Counted from the stretch's first letter, positions 43,126-51,993 are shown. The stretch is 64,000 nt of DNA from Paenisporosarcina indica (GCF_001939075.1 NZ_MPTA01000002.1:620001-684000); one strand, 5' to 3'. A program made the numbers and translations. Notes: a model not told the origin generated them from the letters alone.

Positions 43126-43467
43126 CTACAATAAAAATACAAGAACGATTGCTAGAACACCTAAAACAAATATTGGGAACGATTCCTTTAGACCATCTTT
43201 CACACGCACATGTGTTAGAACGCCACCTATACCAACAGCAGATAAAATGACGGCACCGTATAATGCCAAGTGATCAACCCAGAAACCTGCGATTAATAAA
43301 CCAGCAGCCGCTATCTCCAAAAAACCGGTTACGACTCTGAACCACTGTGGCAAACGCCAATGTTCAAACCCTTCTACATGCATTTTTGAACCTGTTACTT
43401 TCCCAAGGCCGGCCATTATAAATGCCAATCCTAGTAACCCCTGTAGAATCCACGTTAACCATTCCAT
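43126..43467 (-). CDS. DoxX family membrane protein
   Basis: A 113-residue protein with four membrane helices. GLLGLAFIMAGLGKVTGS-type N-terminus (LQGLLGLAFIMAGLGKV) and GFLEIAAAGLLIAGFWVD are the DoxX marks. These proteins are linked to redox and stress tolerance. It is divergent from a TetR-family gene with a perfect palindrome between them, so TetR likely controls it. ATG 43467 follows AAGGGGG. Confidence 0.87.
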   Translation of the reverse strand: MEWLTWILQGLLGLAFIMAGLGKVTGSKMHVEGFEHWRLPQWFRVVTGFLEIAAAGLLIAGFWVDHLALYGAVILSAVGIGGVLTHVRVKDGLKESFPIFVLGVLAIVLVFLL

Positions 43468-43536
43468 CTTTATTTCCCCCTTCTAATTTGTAAACACAAT
43501 CGGAATTGCACCATTACCATTTACGACATTATTAGT

Positions 43537-43558
43537 TTATACAACATATGTTGTATAA
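43537..43558. promoter_or_regulatory. Operator in the doxX-tetR intergenic region, site 1
   Basis: A perfect 22-bp palindrome with half site TTATACAACAT. It is 69 bases before the DoxX start codon and 108 before the TetR start. Typical of a TetR-family operator. Confidence 0.75.
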
Positions 43559-43610
43559 TTAAATAGTATTCACTTGATAAAGATACAACCACCAACAGAT
43601 TTCAGTTTTT

Positions 43611-43624
43611 GTCGTTTATACGAC
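43611..43624. promoter_or_regulatory. Operator site 2 near the TetR start
   Basis: GTCGTTTATACGAC palindrome. GTTTATACGACAGATA (43614-43629) is a near copy of GTTTATACAACATATG at the first site, suggesting a second binding site for the same repressor. Confidence 0.55.
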
Positions 43625-43666
43625 AGATAGTGAAATTTGACTGAAAAATAGGCCTGGGGGGAAATC

Positions 43667-44239
43667 ATGACCGAAGTAAAGGTAGATCCACGTATCATTC
43701 GAACTCGTAAACTCATTATGGATGCCTTCATGCAATTAGTGATGAAAAAAGAGTTCAAAGATATTACAATCAAGGACATTACGACTGGGGCTACAATTAA
43801 TCGTGCGACGTTTTACTATCACTTTACAGACAAATACGATTTATTGGATGCCGTACTGACAGAGAATTTAATGACAAATGTCTTGAGTGAAATTATGGAG
43901 CACGATGAATTGAACAAGGAAACGCTTACTCAAATCTTTTTATCGGTGACAAAATTCCAAACCGACTTGTCCAATCAATGTCGAAGAAGCTTTGAAGCAT
44001 TCACTTCAACCATCGAAAAGAAATTAAAAGATGCATTATTGGGCATTTTCTCTAACTTGTTACGAGATTCCTATGAAATTGAGGAGGAGCTGTGCCATAT
44101 CAGTGCGGTTATGCTGACATGGGCAATTTATGGGGCCACTATCGATTGGCAACAAAATAGCCAACAATCGCCGGAAGCATATATGGAATTAGCGTTACCA
44201 ATCCTTATGAAAATGTATGACCACCCGATTCATTTCTAA
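43667..44239 (+). CDS. TetR/AcrR family regulator
   Basis: A 190-residue regulator. The N-terminal helix-turn-helix spans residues about 9-55 (TRKLIMDAFMQLVMKKEF, KDITIKDITTGATINRATFY, YHFTDKYDLL). The C-terminal helical ligand domain is divergent (TetR_C-like FTSTIEKKLKDALL, ending AYMELALPILMKM). It most likely represses itself and the divergent DoxX gene through the palindromes between them. ATG 43667 follows TGGGGGG. Inducer unknown. Confidence 0.87.
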   Translation: MTEVKVDPRIIRTRKLIMDAFMQLVMKKEFKDITIKDITTGATINRATFYYHFTDKYDLLDAVLTENLMTNVLSEIMEHDELNKETLTQIFLSVTKFQTDLSNQCRRSFEAFTSTIEKKLKDALLGIFSNLLRDSYEIEEELCHISAVMLTWAIYGATIDWQQNSQQSPEAYMELALPILMKMYDHPIHF

Positions 44240-44671
44240 AAGACAAAAAGCCTTTCGCATGTTAACGGGTTCTCTTCTGACGTGTAAAAACTTAAAACAC
44301 AATACAAAAGGACTATCAATTCGCAATCATATTGGTAGTTCTTTATTTATTGATATATCAGCTTTCTTACTCTAAAAGCTTCATTATTAGGTGTATAATT
44401 GGCAGCCTAATTGGTCGCTTTACAATAAAAGTTGTAAGGCGACCAAAATTCCTGTTAATTGATATGCCAATTGCAGTACCAATCAATATCACTTTTTAAT
44501 AAAGTGGAAATGGGGATTTTTGGTATAATAAATAAAAGAGGATTTTATTTTCTTATTAAATTAACGCAGCAGGTTAGTTGAAGACGGAATTGAAATAAAT
44601 AATAATTTAAATATTTTAAAGCCGAAGCTCTGACAATAACGTTAATAATTCAACTTAAAGGAGGAGTAATC
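44240..44671. other. Non-coding stretch with a 15-bp hairpin
   Basis: TTGGTCGCTTTACAA / TTGTAAGGCGACCAA at 44411-44446 forms a stem with one G-U pair and no T-run. TTAACGCAGCAGGTTAGTTG at 44561 resembles a second sequence at 45309 and may be a dispersed repeat. No gene recognised. Confidence 0.5.
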
Positions 44672-45022
44672 ATGTATTTAGAAATTTATCTTTATCCAGT
44701 ACTGGAAGAAAACAAAGAACAATTTTTAAAAATTAATCGAGAAGCTGAACGTATTTACAAAGAATATGGTGCTATCGAGAGCGAAACATATACTGCTGCA
44801 TCTATTCAGCCGGAATATGGTTGTTCAGGAATGGTATCAGCAGTTGAACTACGCGAAAGTGAAGTACTTATGTTAGAAATTAACAGCTATCATAATAAGG
44901 TTCACCATAGTCAGGTTTTGGAGAAAGTTGATAATGATGAACAGATTGAAGAATTATATAATCAAATGACAAAGGTGATCGATGTGAGTCGAACTGTCCG
45001 TGGTGAATTCGGATTGTCATAA
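44672..45022 (+). CDS. DUF1428 family protein
   Basis: A 116-residue protein that reads like the DUF1428/YbaA family: MYLEIYLYPVLEENKEQF, AERIYKEYGAIESETY, and MVSAVELRESEVLMLEINS. This is a dimeric alpha/beta-barrel fold of unknown function. The ATG at 44672 follows AAAGGAGGAG. It is monocistronic with a terminator at 45070-45118. Confidence 0.8.
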   Translation: MYLEIYLYPVLEENKEQFLKINREAERIYKEYGAIESETYTAASIQPEYGCSGMVSAVELRESEVLMLEINSYHNKVHHSQVLEKVDNDEQIEELYNQMTKVIDVSRTVRGEFGLS

Positions 45023-45069
45023 CAAAGAAAATGAATTCTGCCTTAATAGGTCCCTTTAATAAAGTAACA

Positions 45070-45118
45070 GAAAAGCCCTATTTCTCAATTTTTATTTGCA
45101 GAGAAGTTGGGCTTTTTA
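45070..45118 (+). terminator. Terminator of the DUF1428 gene
   Basis: AAAAGCCC ... GGGCTTTTT with inner TTTCTC / GAGAA pairing. Confidence 0.75.
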
Positions 45119-45132
45119 GGTAAGGACGAATA

Positions 45133-45243
45133 GTGGTAATACCAGACTTCCACCAGCACCCTAACTGGATTGGATAATGGAGCTATATGGTCAAAGACCC
45201 AGCTGGAAAGTTTAAAGCCCTACCAGATTTTTCAAAATGGTGA
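45133..45243 (+). pseudogene. VOC (glyoxalase) family fragment with internal stop
   Basis: One frame reads VIPDFHQHPNWIG, a TAA stop (45175-45177), then WSYMVKDPAGKFKALPDF and ends at 45243. The pattern HPNW...YMVKDPAG is typical of the last third of VOC-family proteins. No start or upstream part is present, so it is a truncated remnant. Confidence 0.5.
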
Positions 45244-45802
45244 GATAATCTTATAATTCGAGGATGAAGACTTGAACGCTAATGATTTAATTAATCTTTC
45301 TTCTTGAACTAACGGGCGCTTTAGTTGAAGAAGGGAACAGAAAACACTGCTGACTAAAAATTATAACGAAAAAAACACTGAGTATATAATCTCAGTATTT
45401 TTTATATCTATTTCTATCAGAAAATGACAAAAGTGCACATCTTCAGCTTATTGCGATGCTAATCCCATTTCGTTTTTAATAGCTATTTACAGATACATTT
45501 GAAATTTTGTACCTCCCAAGAGAACCCCTTGTTCGCATGTAACGTATTTTTTTGTCTTGATTCCTATTTGACGAGAATTCTGCAACACTCAATTACTCGT
45601 GTCATGTAACATAGATGTTTTTAACGTGATGATGTTGTTTCTTCCTATAGAAATAAAAACACTCTATTCTCTTTCAAATAGAACTATTATTGATTATATA
45701 ATCGAAACTCTTTGACATCTTGACCAAAATATTATAAATTACCCTATGGACGAACAATTTTAATTAACTCAACTTTAATATTCGTATTTAGGGGTGTAAT
45801 AT
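45244..45802. other. Non-coding stretch before guaC
   Basis: Contains a stem CTTCTT-G-AACTAA / TTAGTT-G-AAGAAG (45300-45333) and a terminator-like hairpin CACTGAG / CTCAGT with a T-run (about 45370-45405). TTGACA at about 45714 with TATAAA after it may be the guaC promoter. No purine riboswitch was recognised. Confidence 0.5.
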
Positions 45803-46786
45803 ATGGAAAACGTGTTTGATTACGAAGATATTCAATTGATTCCTGCGAAATGTGTGGTAAATAGCAGATCTGAATGTGATACAACCGTTGCATTAGGCGG
45901 ACATACATTTAAACTGCCGGTAGTACCTGCAAATATGCAAACGATTATAGACGAAAAGGTCGCTCTCTACTTAGCTGAAAATGGATACTTCTATGTAATG
46001 CATCGTTTTGAACCGCAGAAGCGCAAAGCTTTTATTACAGACATGCAATCACGTGGATTGATCGCATCGATCAGTGTTGGAGTTAAAGAAGAAGAGTATG
46101 GTTTCATTCAACAATTAGCAGAGGAAGAGCTTACACCGGATTACATCACCATCGATATTGCACATGGGCATTCCAATGCCGTAATCGAGATGATTCAACA
46201 TATCAAGAAATACTTACCCAATAGTTTTGTCATTGCAGGAAATGTAGGAACTCCTGAAGCCGTGAGAGAATTAGAAAATGCCGGTGCGGATGCAACAAAA
46301 GTGGGCATCGGACCAGGGAAAGTTTGTATCACAAAGATCAAAACTGGATTCGGAACGGGTGGTTGGCAACTAGCGGCACTGCGTTGGTGTGCAAAAGCGG
46401 CGAGCAAGCCAATCATTGCTGACGGAGGAATTCGTACACATGGCGATATCGCGAAATCAGTTAGATTTGGTGCATCTATGGTCATGATCGGTTCATTATT
46501 CGCTGGGCACGAAGAATCTCCAGGTGAAACTTTTGAAAAAGACGGAAAGCGCTACAAAGAATACTTTGGTTCAGCTTCCGAATTTCAAAAAGGTGAAAAG
46601 AAAAATGTCGAAGGCAAAAAAATGTTTGTGGAGCACAAAGGCGCTTTAGAAGATACATTGAGAGAAATGGAACAAGACCTGCAATCTTCTATTTCTTATG
46701 CCGGCGGAAACAAGCTAGAAGCAATCCGTAATGTAGATTATGTCGTCGTTAAGAATTCAATCTTTAACGGGGATAAAGTATATTAA
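45803..46786 (+). CDS. guaC: GMP reductase
   Basis: A 327-residue TIM-barrel enzyme that converts GMP to IMP with NADPH, a purine salvage step. [20 protein letters not shown] at the start, [14 protein letters not shown] and the active-site loop [13 protein letters not shown] with Cys175 are conserved. The short form without CBS domains, and lengths typical of GuaC2, separate it from IMP dehydrogenase. ATG 45803 follows TAGGGGTG. Monocistronic with a strong terminator at 46813. Confidence 0.95.
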   Translation: MENVFDYEDIQLIPAKCVVNSRSECDTTVALGGHTFKLPVVPANMQTIIDEKVALYLAENGYFYVMHRFEPQKRKAFITDMQSRGLIASISVGVKEEEYGFIQQLAEEELTPDYITIDIAHGHSNAVIEMIQHIKKYLPNSFVIAGNVGTPEAVRELENAGADATKVGIGPGKVCITKIKTGFGTGGWQLAALRWCAKAASKPIIADGGIRTHGDIAKSVRFGASMVMIGSLFAGHEESPGETFEKDGKRYKEYFGSASEFQKGEKKNVEGKKMFVEHKGALEDTLREMEQDLQSSISYAGGNKLEAIRNVDYVVVKNSIFNGDKVY

Positions 46787-46812
46787 AGGAATACCATTCT
46801 TCAATTGAGGAC

Positions 46813-46859
46813 AATAAACATCCCCAGTCCATAAAATGACGTGGGGATGTTTATTTTTG
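46813..46859 (+). terminator. Terminator of guaC
   Basis: AATAAACATCCCCA / TGGGGATGTTTATT with a T-run. Confidence 0.85.
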
Positions 46860-46975
46860 ACTATTTCAACAGCTGAAGAATTTATTTATTGAACCTTTAA
46901 CAGCCGAATTTTCGCCATTTATCTACTAAACTCAATAGAATTCATTCAAATAAAAATATTCTTGTAGAAAAGTAC

Positions 46976-47003
46976 TTGTAATACTCAACAGAGTTGTTAT
47001 AAT
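46976..47003 (+). promoter_or_regulatory. Promoter of the 5S-tRNA operon
   Basis: TTGTAA (46976-46981), 16 bases, TATAAT (46998-47003), about 30 bases before the 5S gene. No 16S or 23S sequence lies upstream, so it must start a 5S-first transcript. Confidence 0.6.
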
Positions 47004-47031
47004 AAATCTTGTCTTCAAAAATGAATACCCA

Positions 47032-47148
<117 letters not shown>

Positions 47149-47157
47149 GATTTATTT

Positions 47158-47233
47158 GGAGGATTAGCTCAGCTGGGAGAGCATCTGCCTTACAAGCAGA
47201 GGGTCGGCGGTTCGAGCCCGTCATCCTCCACCA
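47158..47233 (+). tRNA. tRNA-Val(TAC)
   Basis: 76-base cloverleaf with anticodon loop CTTACAA and encoded CCA. Confidence 0.96.
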
Positions 47234-47251
47234 TTTTTCCCATTACATATT

Positions 47252-47327
<76 letters not shown>

Positions 47328-47348
47328 GTTTTCATTTATCCCTTATAC

Positions 47349-47421
47349 GGGGCCTTAGCTCAGCTGGGAGAGCGCCTGCCTTGCACGCAGGAGGTCAGCG
47401 GTTCGATCCCGCTAGGCTCCA
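47349..47421 (+). tRNA. tRNA-Ala(TGC)
   Basis: Anticodon loop CTTGCAC. The gene ends at the discriminator A followed by TTA, so CCA is not encoded. Confidence 0.96.
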
Positions 47422-47508
47422 TTAACCAAAATAAAGATGTTTGCAGCAACAGCAATTAGAAGTTCTTATCGTAAGATGAAATTTCAATTCCTTCGTCGCC
47501 ATCTTTTA

Positions 47509-47585
47509 GGACCTTTAGCTCAGTTGGTTAGAGCAGACGGCTCATAACCGTCCGGTCGCAGGTTCGAGTCCTGCAAGGTCCACCA
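47509..47585 (+). tRNA. tRNA-CAT, probably isoleucine tRNA (lysidine-modified) type
   Basis: 77 bases with anticodon loop CTCATAA. Body GGACCTTTAGCTCAG ... GTCCACCA matches the minor Ile (CAU) tRNA modified by TilS rather than elongator Met. Assignment from remembered B. subtilis sequence. Confidence 0.85.
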
Positions 47586-47599
47586 CTTATCTATCTTTC

Positions 47600-47692
47600 G
47601 GAGGTATACCCAAGCCCGGCTGAAGGGATCGGTCTTGAAAACCGACAGGGGAGTCAAATCCCGCGGGGGTTCGAATCCCTCTACCTCCTCCA
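47600..47692 (+). tRNA. tRNA-Ser(TGA)
   Basis: 93 bases with anticodon loop CTTGAAA, a long variable arm and encoded CCA. The discriminator base reads T (TACCTCC-T-CCA), while bacterial serine tRNAs normally have G. Confidence 0.92.
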
Positions 47693-47901
47693 TTTTCACT
47701 AAGTGTGTGGTACAAGAAACAAATAAACACTCTACATAATTAAATCGTGAATAGAAAGATTTCACTTTCTATAAAGTAACCGCGAGGGTGGAGCAACGCA
47801 GCTGTACGAAGACAGCAAGTAACATCGAAGCAGGCGAAGCCGATGCAGATGTCCACTAAGCCATAAGCGTAGAAGCAATAGTGTCTATAACATAATATTA
47901 G
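47693..47901. other. Long spacer inside the tRNA cluster
   Basis: 209 bp with no tRNA. Contains GCGAGGGTGGAGCAACGCAG and other GC-rich pieces unlike the neighbouring intergenic DNA. No function seen. Confidence 0.5.
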
Positions 47902-47977
<76 letters not shown>

Positions 47978-47979
47978 AT

Positions 47980-48055
47980 GGTCCCGTGGTGTAGCGGTTA
48001 ACATGTCTGCCTGTCACGCAGAAGATCGCGGGTTCGATTCCCGTCGGGACCGCCA
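47980..48055 (+). tRNA. tRNA-Asp(GTC)
   Basis: 76 bases, anticodon loop CTGTCAC, encoded CCA. Confidence 0.96.
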
Positions 48056-48197
48056 TTTTATTAAAGTATTTAGAATTGGAATAAGCAAAGAAGGTCGAGG
48101 AAGCAAAATGAGTGAGTAAAGGAGCGTACTAACGTACGTGACTGAACGAACGAATGAAGCTGACGAAGAGATTCGAAGCTTAGTACAATTCGATTGT
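48056..48197. other. Second spacer in the tRNA cluster
   Basis: 142 bp without a tRNA; includes AACGTACGT-type palindromic stretches (around 48125-48140). Confidence 0.4.
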
Positions 48198-48273
48198 GGC
48201 TCAGTAGCTCAGTCGGTAGAGCAAAGGACTGAAAATCCTTGTGTCGGCGGTTCGATTCCGTCCTGAGCCACCA
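48198..48273 (+). tRNA. tRNA-Phe(GAA)
   Basis: 76 bases, anticodon loop CTGAAAA, encoded CCA. Confidence 0.96.
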
Positions 48274-48281
48274 TTTTTTAT

Positions 48282-48355
48282 GCGGGTGTAGTTTAGTGGT
48301 AAAACCTCAGCCTTCCAAGCTGATGATGAGAGTTCGATTCTCTTCACCCGCTCCA
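48282..48355 (+). tRNA. tRNA-Gly(TCC)
   Basis: 74 bases, anticodon loop CTTCCAA, encoded CCA. Confidence 0.96.
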
Positions 48356-48368
48356 TTTTTTTATTTGT

Positions 48369-48445
<77 letters not shown>

Positions 48446-48446
48446 T

Positions 48447-48521
48447 TCCGAAGTAGCTCAGTGGTAGAGCAATCGACTGTTAATCGATTGGTCGTAGGTT
48501 CGAGTCCTACCTTCGGAGCCA
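48447..48521 (+). tRNA. tRNA-Asn(GTT)
   Basis: 75 bases, anticodon loop CTGTTAA, encoded CCA; one base after the previous gene. Confidence 0.96.
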
Positions 48522-48525
48522 ATCT

Positions 48526-48616
48526 GGGGAAGTACTCAAGTGGCTGAAGAGGCGCCCCTGCTAAGGGTGTAGGTCGGGCAACCGGCGCGAGGGTTCAAAT
48601 CCCTCCTTCTCCGCCA
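48526..48616 (+). tRNA. tRNA-Ser(GCT)
   Basis: 91 bases, anticodon loop CTGCTAA, long variable arm, discriminator G, encoded CCA. Confidence 0.95.
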
Positions 48617-48625
48617 GATTATTTC

Positions 48626-48697
48626 GGCCCCTTGGTCAAGCGGTTAAGACACCGCCCTTTCACGGCGGTAACACGGGTTCGAATCCCGTAGGGGTCA
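48626..48697 (+). tRNA. tRNA-Glu(TTC)
   Basis: Anticodon loop CTTTCAC. Ends with discriminator A followed by TTT, so CCA is not encoded. Confidence 0.95.
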
Positions 48698-48709
48698 TTT
48701 AGAAAGATG

Positions 48710-48737
48710 CGCTATCTTCGGGATAGCGTGTTTTTTT
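48710..48737 (+). terminator. Terminator of the 5S-tRNA operon
   Basis: CGCTATC / GATAGCG with a stable TTCG-type loop and TGTTTTTTT. Confidence 0.88.
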
Positions 48738-48857
48738 ATGGGCAAATGTCGATTTATGACGAATCTTAATTGTTTGAGCAAATTGAAATTCACGATGTTA
48801 ATAGCAATGACTGGACGCAGCTCTTTATAACGCCATTTCATACTTGAAGGTCAATAA

Positions 48858-48910
48858 TTCCTACGTGAACTCCCCTTTTTCCTACGTCATCCCCAATTAT
48901 TCCTACGTGA
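48858..48910. repeat. Three TTCCTACGTSA repeats at exact 21-bp spacing
   Basis: TTCCTACGTGA (48858-48868), TTCCTACGTCA (48879-48889) and TTCCTACGTGA (48900-48910). The period equals two helical turns. It lies in the 400-bp gene-free region between the tRNA terminator and the RsbR-like gene. The same unit occurs inverted at 1334-1365. The rest of 48738-49135 shows no gene. Confidence 0.7.
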
Positions 48911-49135
48911 CCCGCGATTTGTGTGCACAACTTTCTTCTCTTGAGAATACGAGATTGCTATTAAAGAAAAAAGCTATAATAAACACTGTGATATGGACAT
49001 TGATCCATAGACAATTCCTTTTGTTCAGCTACATAAGAAAAGCGCAAAGCGCCATTCTACCCTGAAGCTTAGGGATAGGCTGGACCTAGACATGAAAAGT
49101 TATAGAATTCTTAAAACTTTCTTATCTTTTAAAAA

Positions 49136-49172
49136 GACAGCGCCAATCAGCTTCAAGCTGGTTGGCGCTGTC
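49136..49172 (-). terminator. Terminator of the RsbR-like gene
   Basis: GACAGCGCCAA ... TTGGCGCTGTC with an inner AGCTT / AAGCT stem and TTTTT on the minus strand. Confidence 0.8.
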
Positions 49173-49186
49173 TTCTTTCAAAGTTA

Positions 49187-50005
49187 TTACTCAAGACTTT
49201 TCAATGCGGTCTTAACATCCGCAAAAGTCTCGATATCAGAAAAATCAATTCCGCTATTTACCACTGTTTGCGCTAAATCAGGTCGTACTCCGGTAATAAG
49301 GATATGGATACCCATTAGGTTGAGCATGTTTCCCAATTGAAGGAGCTGTGTGGCAATATCTTCATCAATAATAAACAATCCTGAAAAGTCTACAATGACA
49401 TGATCTATATCCATTGTTGCTATTTTCGGAACCACTTGTTCCATTAAATACTTTGTCCGATAGCAATCTATATCTCCAATCAAGGGAAGAATCACGATGT
49501 CACCCCTGACAGGTATAATCGGGGCTGACAATGCTGCCAGCTGTTTTTGCGTATCTTCCCTGGCTTCATTTAAGAGATGTTCAAAAGCATACACAGTTTC
49601 AGTTAAGCTGACATCCATCAGAATATTCATGCGTTTTATGATCAAGGCATTTTCCTTCACCGATAGAGCAAGTTCTATACTGATTCTCGTCAATATGTCA
49701 GTAAAGACATCCCTCGTTGGCGGATAACGAACGAGAATTTCCGAAATTTCCCCACTTGATGATACTTGCATTTTCGCATTCTTTTTACTCCACTCGATCA
49801 CGGTATCGGGTACTGGGTCTGTACCTTCACCAACCATTGATTCCCCTAAAAAGTTTAATAGCTCAACATACATGGAAATCGCTTGTTCCTTCTCGATTTC
49901 AGGTATATCTAATTTCATATTCCCAATAACACCCTCGACCACTTCAATTGCCAAGGATTCTACATGTTTGCTTATGTATTCAGAAAAACTTAAAAACAAG
50001 CTCAT
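49187..50005 (-). CDS. RsbR paralogue (RsbRD-like), STAS-domain stressosome protein
   Basis: A 272-residue protein. The N-terminal 140 residues are a helical sensor domain of the RsbRD type. The C-terminal STAS domain runs from about 160 (RGDIVILPLIGDID, HVIVDFSGLFIIDED, ITGVRPDLAQTVVNSGID). Such proteins co-build the stressosome with RsbS and release RsbT, which leads to SigB activation. The two threonines phosphorylated in RsbR (T171 and T205) align with Cys181 (GDIDC) and Glu215 (IIDED) here; the 34-residue spacing is kept. ATG 50005 follows GAAGGTGTG. It stands alone. Confidence 0.85.
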   Translation of the reverse strand: MSLFLSFSEYISKHVESLAIEVVEGVIGNMKLDIPEIEKEQAISMYVELLNFLGESMVGEGTDPVPDTVIEWSKKNAKMQVSSSGEISEILVRYPPTRDVFTDILTRISIELALSVKENALIIKRMNILMDVSLTETVYAFEHLLNEAREDTQKQLAALSAPIIPVRGDIVILPLIGDIDCYRTKYLMEQVVPKIATMDIDHVIVDFSGLFIIDEDIATQLLQLGNMLNLMGIHILITGVRPDLAQTVVNSGIDFSDIETFADVKTALKSLE

Positions 50006-50311
50006 TGTAATTCACACCTTCCTTCTGTATAACATGAAGCTATTATAACCTACATAACATGGCAATCCATGTATAACGGACCATTTGATTTATTTCATTA
50101 TAATCTGTATCTTCTAATGTCAACAAGTCAGTAAAACTCGTTAAAACAACACTGACTCAACATTTAGCTCCCTTCTTCCTCCTAGACGTCTATTGATAAG
50201 TACTAAAAGACATCCTATGAATCAAGAAATTCACATGGAAATAAACACGGCTTTTTTATCATATAATTTCCGAAAGAATCATTCACTGAACACTTTTGGA
50301 GGATACATATT
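50006..50311. other. Non-coding stretch
   Basis: About 300 bp between divergent genes; no gene or clear RNA motif seen. Confidence 0.4.
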
Positions 50312-51193
50312 ATGAAGAATATCATGTTGCTTACGATCCTTCTTTTTACATACGGATGTTTTCAACAAACACCATCTCCCGCTGTACGTACACCATTACC
50401 GGAGAATGATTTTCTTATCATTGCCCATCGCGGGGCATCTGCCTATACAACAGGCCATACACTTGCGGCGTATGAAATGGCGGTACAAATGGGGGCGGAT
50501 TACATTGAAATCGATTTGCAAATGACCAAAGACGGCAAACTGGTTGCACTTCACGACTCGGTTGTCACCCTTCATGATGTAAAGCAAGCAGTGGCTGATG
50601 TTACGTTCGATGATATCCAACTTCACTCTCCCGGACAAGAGCTTGTTAAAAACCCGTTGTCTTACGCTTTTCCAAATTTCAGTGATTTGCGTATCGTTGA
50701 CTTGTCAGAGATTCTCGATCACTTCGGTGACTCCGTCAATTACTACATCGAAATAAAATCACCTAAAATGTATCCTGGGATTGAAAAAGAGTTACTCCTG
50801 CAGTTAGGGGAACATCACCTTCTCAATAAAGAAGACATTACACCGAAAGTGATTATTCAATCCTTCGACGCTGATAGCCTAAAGGAAATACATGCCTTGG
50901 ATCCTTCCATTCCATTAACTCAATTATATAAGTTCGGCAAGAAAGCGAAGCTATCTAAAAAAGCACTAAAAGAACTATCTCAATATGCATCTGGTGTCGG
51001 CGTCAATGTACATGCAGTGAATCGTGATTTTATTGAAGCGATTCATAAGAAAGGATTGCTGGTCCTTCCATACACCATCAACGATGAAAATACGATGCGT
51101 CAACTCATGAAACTCGGCGTAAATGGCATTTTCACAGATCGACCCGATGTCGCGTCTCGTGTTAAAAATGAACAAAGCAGTCTGGATCAATAA
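50312..51193 (+). CDS. Glycerophosphodiester phosphodiesterase lipoprotein
   Basis: A 293-residue exported enzyme. The lipobox LFTYGC (Cys16) anchors it to the outer face of the membrane. The GDPD barrel has the catalytic set IAHRGASAYTTGHTLAAYE, GADYIEIDLQMTKDGKLV and ALHDSVV (the His of the second motif). It hydrolyses glycerophosphodiesters from teichoic acids or phospholipid turnover to glycerol 3-phosphate. ATG 50312 follows TGGAGGATAC. Monocistronic. Confidence 0.92.
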   Translation: MKNIMLLTILLFTYGCFQQTPSPAVRTPLPENDFLIIAHRGASAYTTGHTLAAYEMAVQMGADYIEIDLQMTKDGKLVALHDSVVTLHDVKQAVADVTFDDIQLHSPGQELVKNPLSYAFPNFSDLRIVDLSEILDHFGDSVNYYIEIKSPKMYPGIEKELLLQLGEHHLLNKEDITPKVIIQSFDADSLKEIHALDPSIPLTQLYKFGKKAKLSKKALKELSQYASGVGVNVHAVNRDFIEAIHKKGLLVLPYTINDENTMRQLMKLGVNGIFTDRPDVASRVKNEQSSLDQ

Positions 51194-51318
51194 AATACAC
51201 TTAGTAGTCTCTACTATAAATAAATCCTTCTTCACTTCTACCTATCCATTGCATCATTAAACATTGCCGTCACGTATAAACGTTTCGACACTCTTAAGAT
51301 TGCTGCATAGATCACGCC

Positions 51319-51993
51319 TTATAGGTTCTTCACTTGCCCACGTTTATACGCATTCACTACGGACAGAATCGCATCATTGTAAGCATCCTCATATTGCTCA
51401 AATGTAATGGATCGGGTGATGCGTGCTTTTGCCCTTAACATGACGCCATAGATTTCATAAATGGTACTCCGATCAAAGAAGGCACTGAGTGTACGCCCTA
51501 TTCTTGAAGGCAACTTTATTAATAATCCTTTCTCAAGTGCATCCTCAGTATCATATGTATCTTGTATAAGATTATTAGAATTAAAAGATTTATTCTCCAT
51601 TTTAGTAGGCTCAGTGCTTACAGGAGTAAGCGTCTTCGGTACAGTGCGAGTTGTCACAGGCGAGTTGTCATTATTAGGTAAAACACGAAGAATGTTCGCT
51701 CCATACCCTTTAGCGACACGACGGATAAACTGGATCTTTTCAATCACATGCAATCTCTCCAACTTACGAATGGCCCGACGAATCGTTGCATCTGATTTTG
51801 ATAAAGACTTCGTAATAGTCTCTACTTTCAGATGTGCCACACCTGGATATTTACAAGCATAACGACTAATTAATGAGAGGACAGCAAGATCCGTTTGATT
51901 GAGCTCATGAAAATTAACGTTAATATGTTGCTGAACATGCGTATCCATTTCTTGGACACTACCAAATGTTTGATAATCCGATAAATAGTACAT
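51319..51993 (-). CDS. Winged-helix DNA-binding protein (HTH_36-type)
   Basis: A 224-residue soluble protein. Residues about 30-90 form a winged helix, LNQTDLAVLSLISRYACK, then HLKVETITKSLSKSDATIRR and AIRKLERLHVIEKI, as in plasmid and phage replisome-organiser N-termini. After a polar Thr-rich linker there is a helical C-terminal domain (DRSTIYEIYGVMLRAK). It may be chromosomal cargo from a mobile element, but no other phage or plasmid gene is near. ATG 51993 follows GGGGAG. Function unknown. Confidence 0.65.
   Translation of the reverse strand: MYYLSDYQTFGSVQEMDTHVQQHINVNFHELNQTDLAVLSLISRYACKYPGVAHLKVETITKSLSKSDATIRRAIRKLERLHVIEKIQFIRRVAKGYGANILRVLPNNDNSPVTTRTVPKTLTPVSTEPTKMENKSFNSNNLIQDTYDTEDALEKGLLIKLPSRIGRTLSAFFDRSTIYEIYGVMLRAKARITRSITFEQYEDAYNDAILSVVNAYKRGQVKNL

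Noticed and set aside
42951-43142. 63-codon minus-strand frame
   Set aside because: Overlaps two terminators and the doxX 3' end and lacks a ribosome binding site.
45640-45802. Purine riboswitch before guaC
   Set aside because: None of the conserved junction elements is present.
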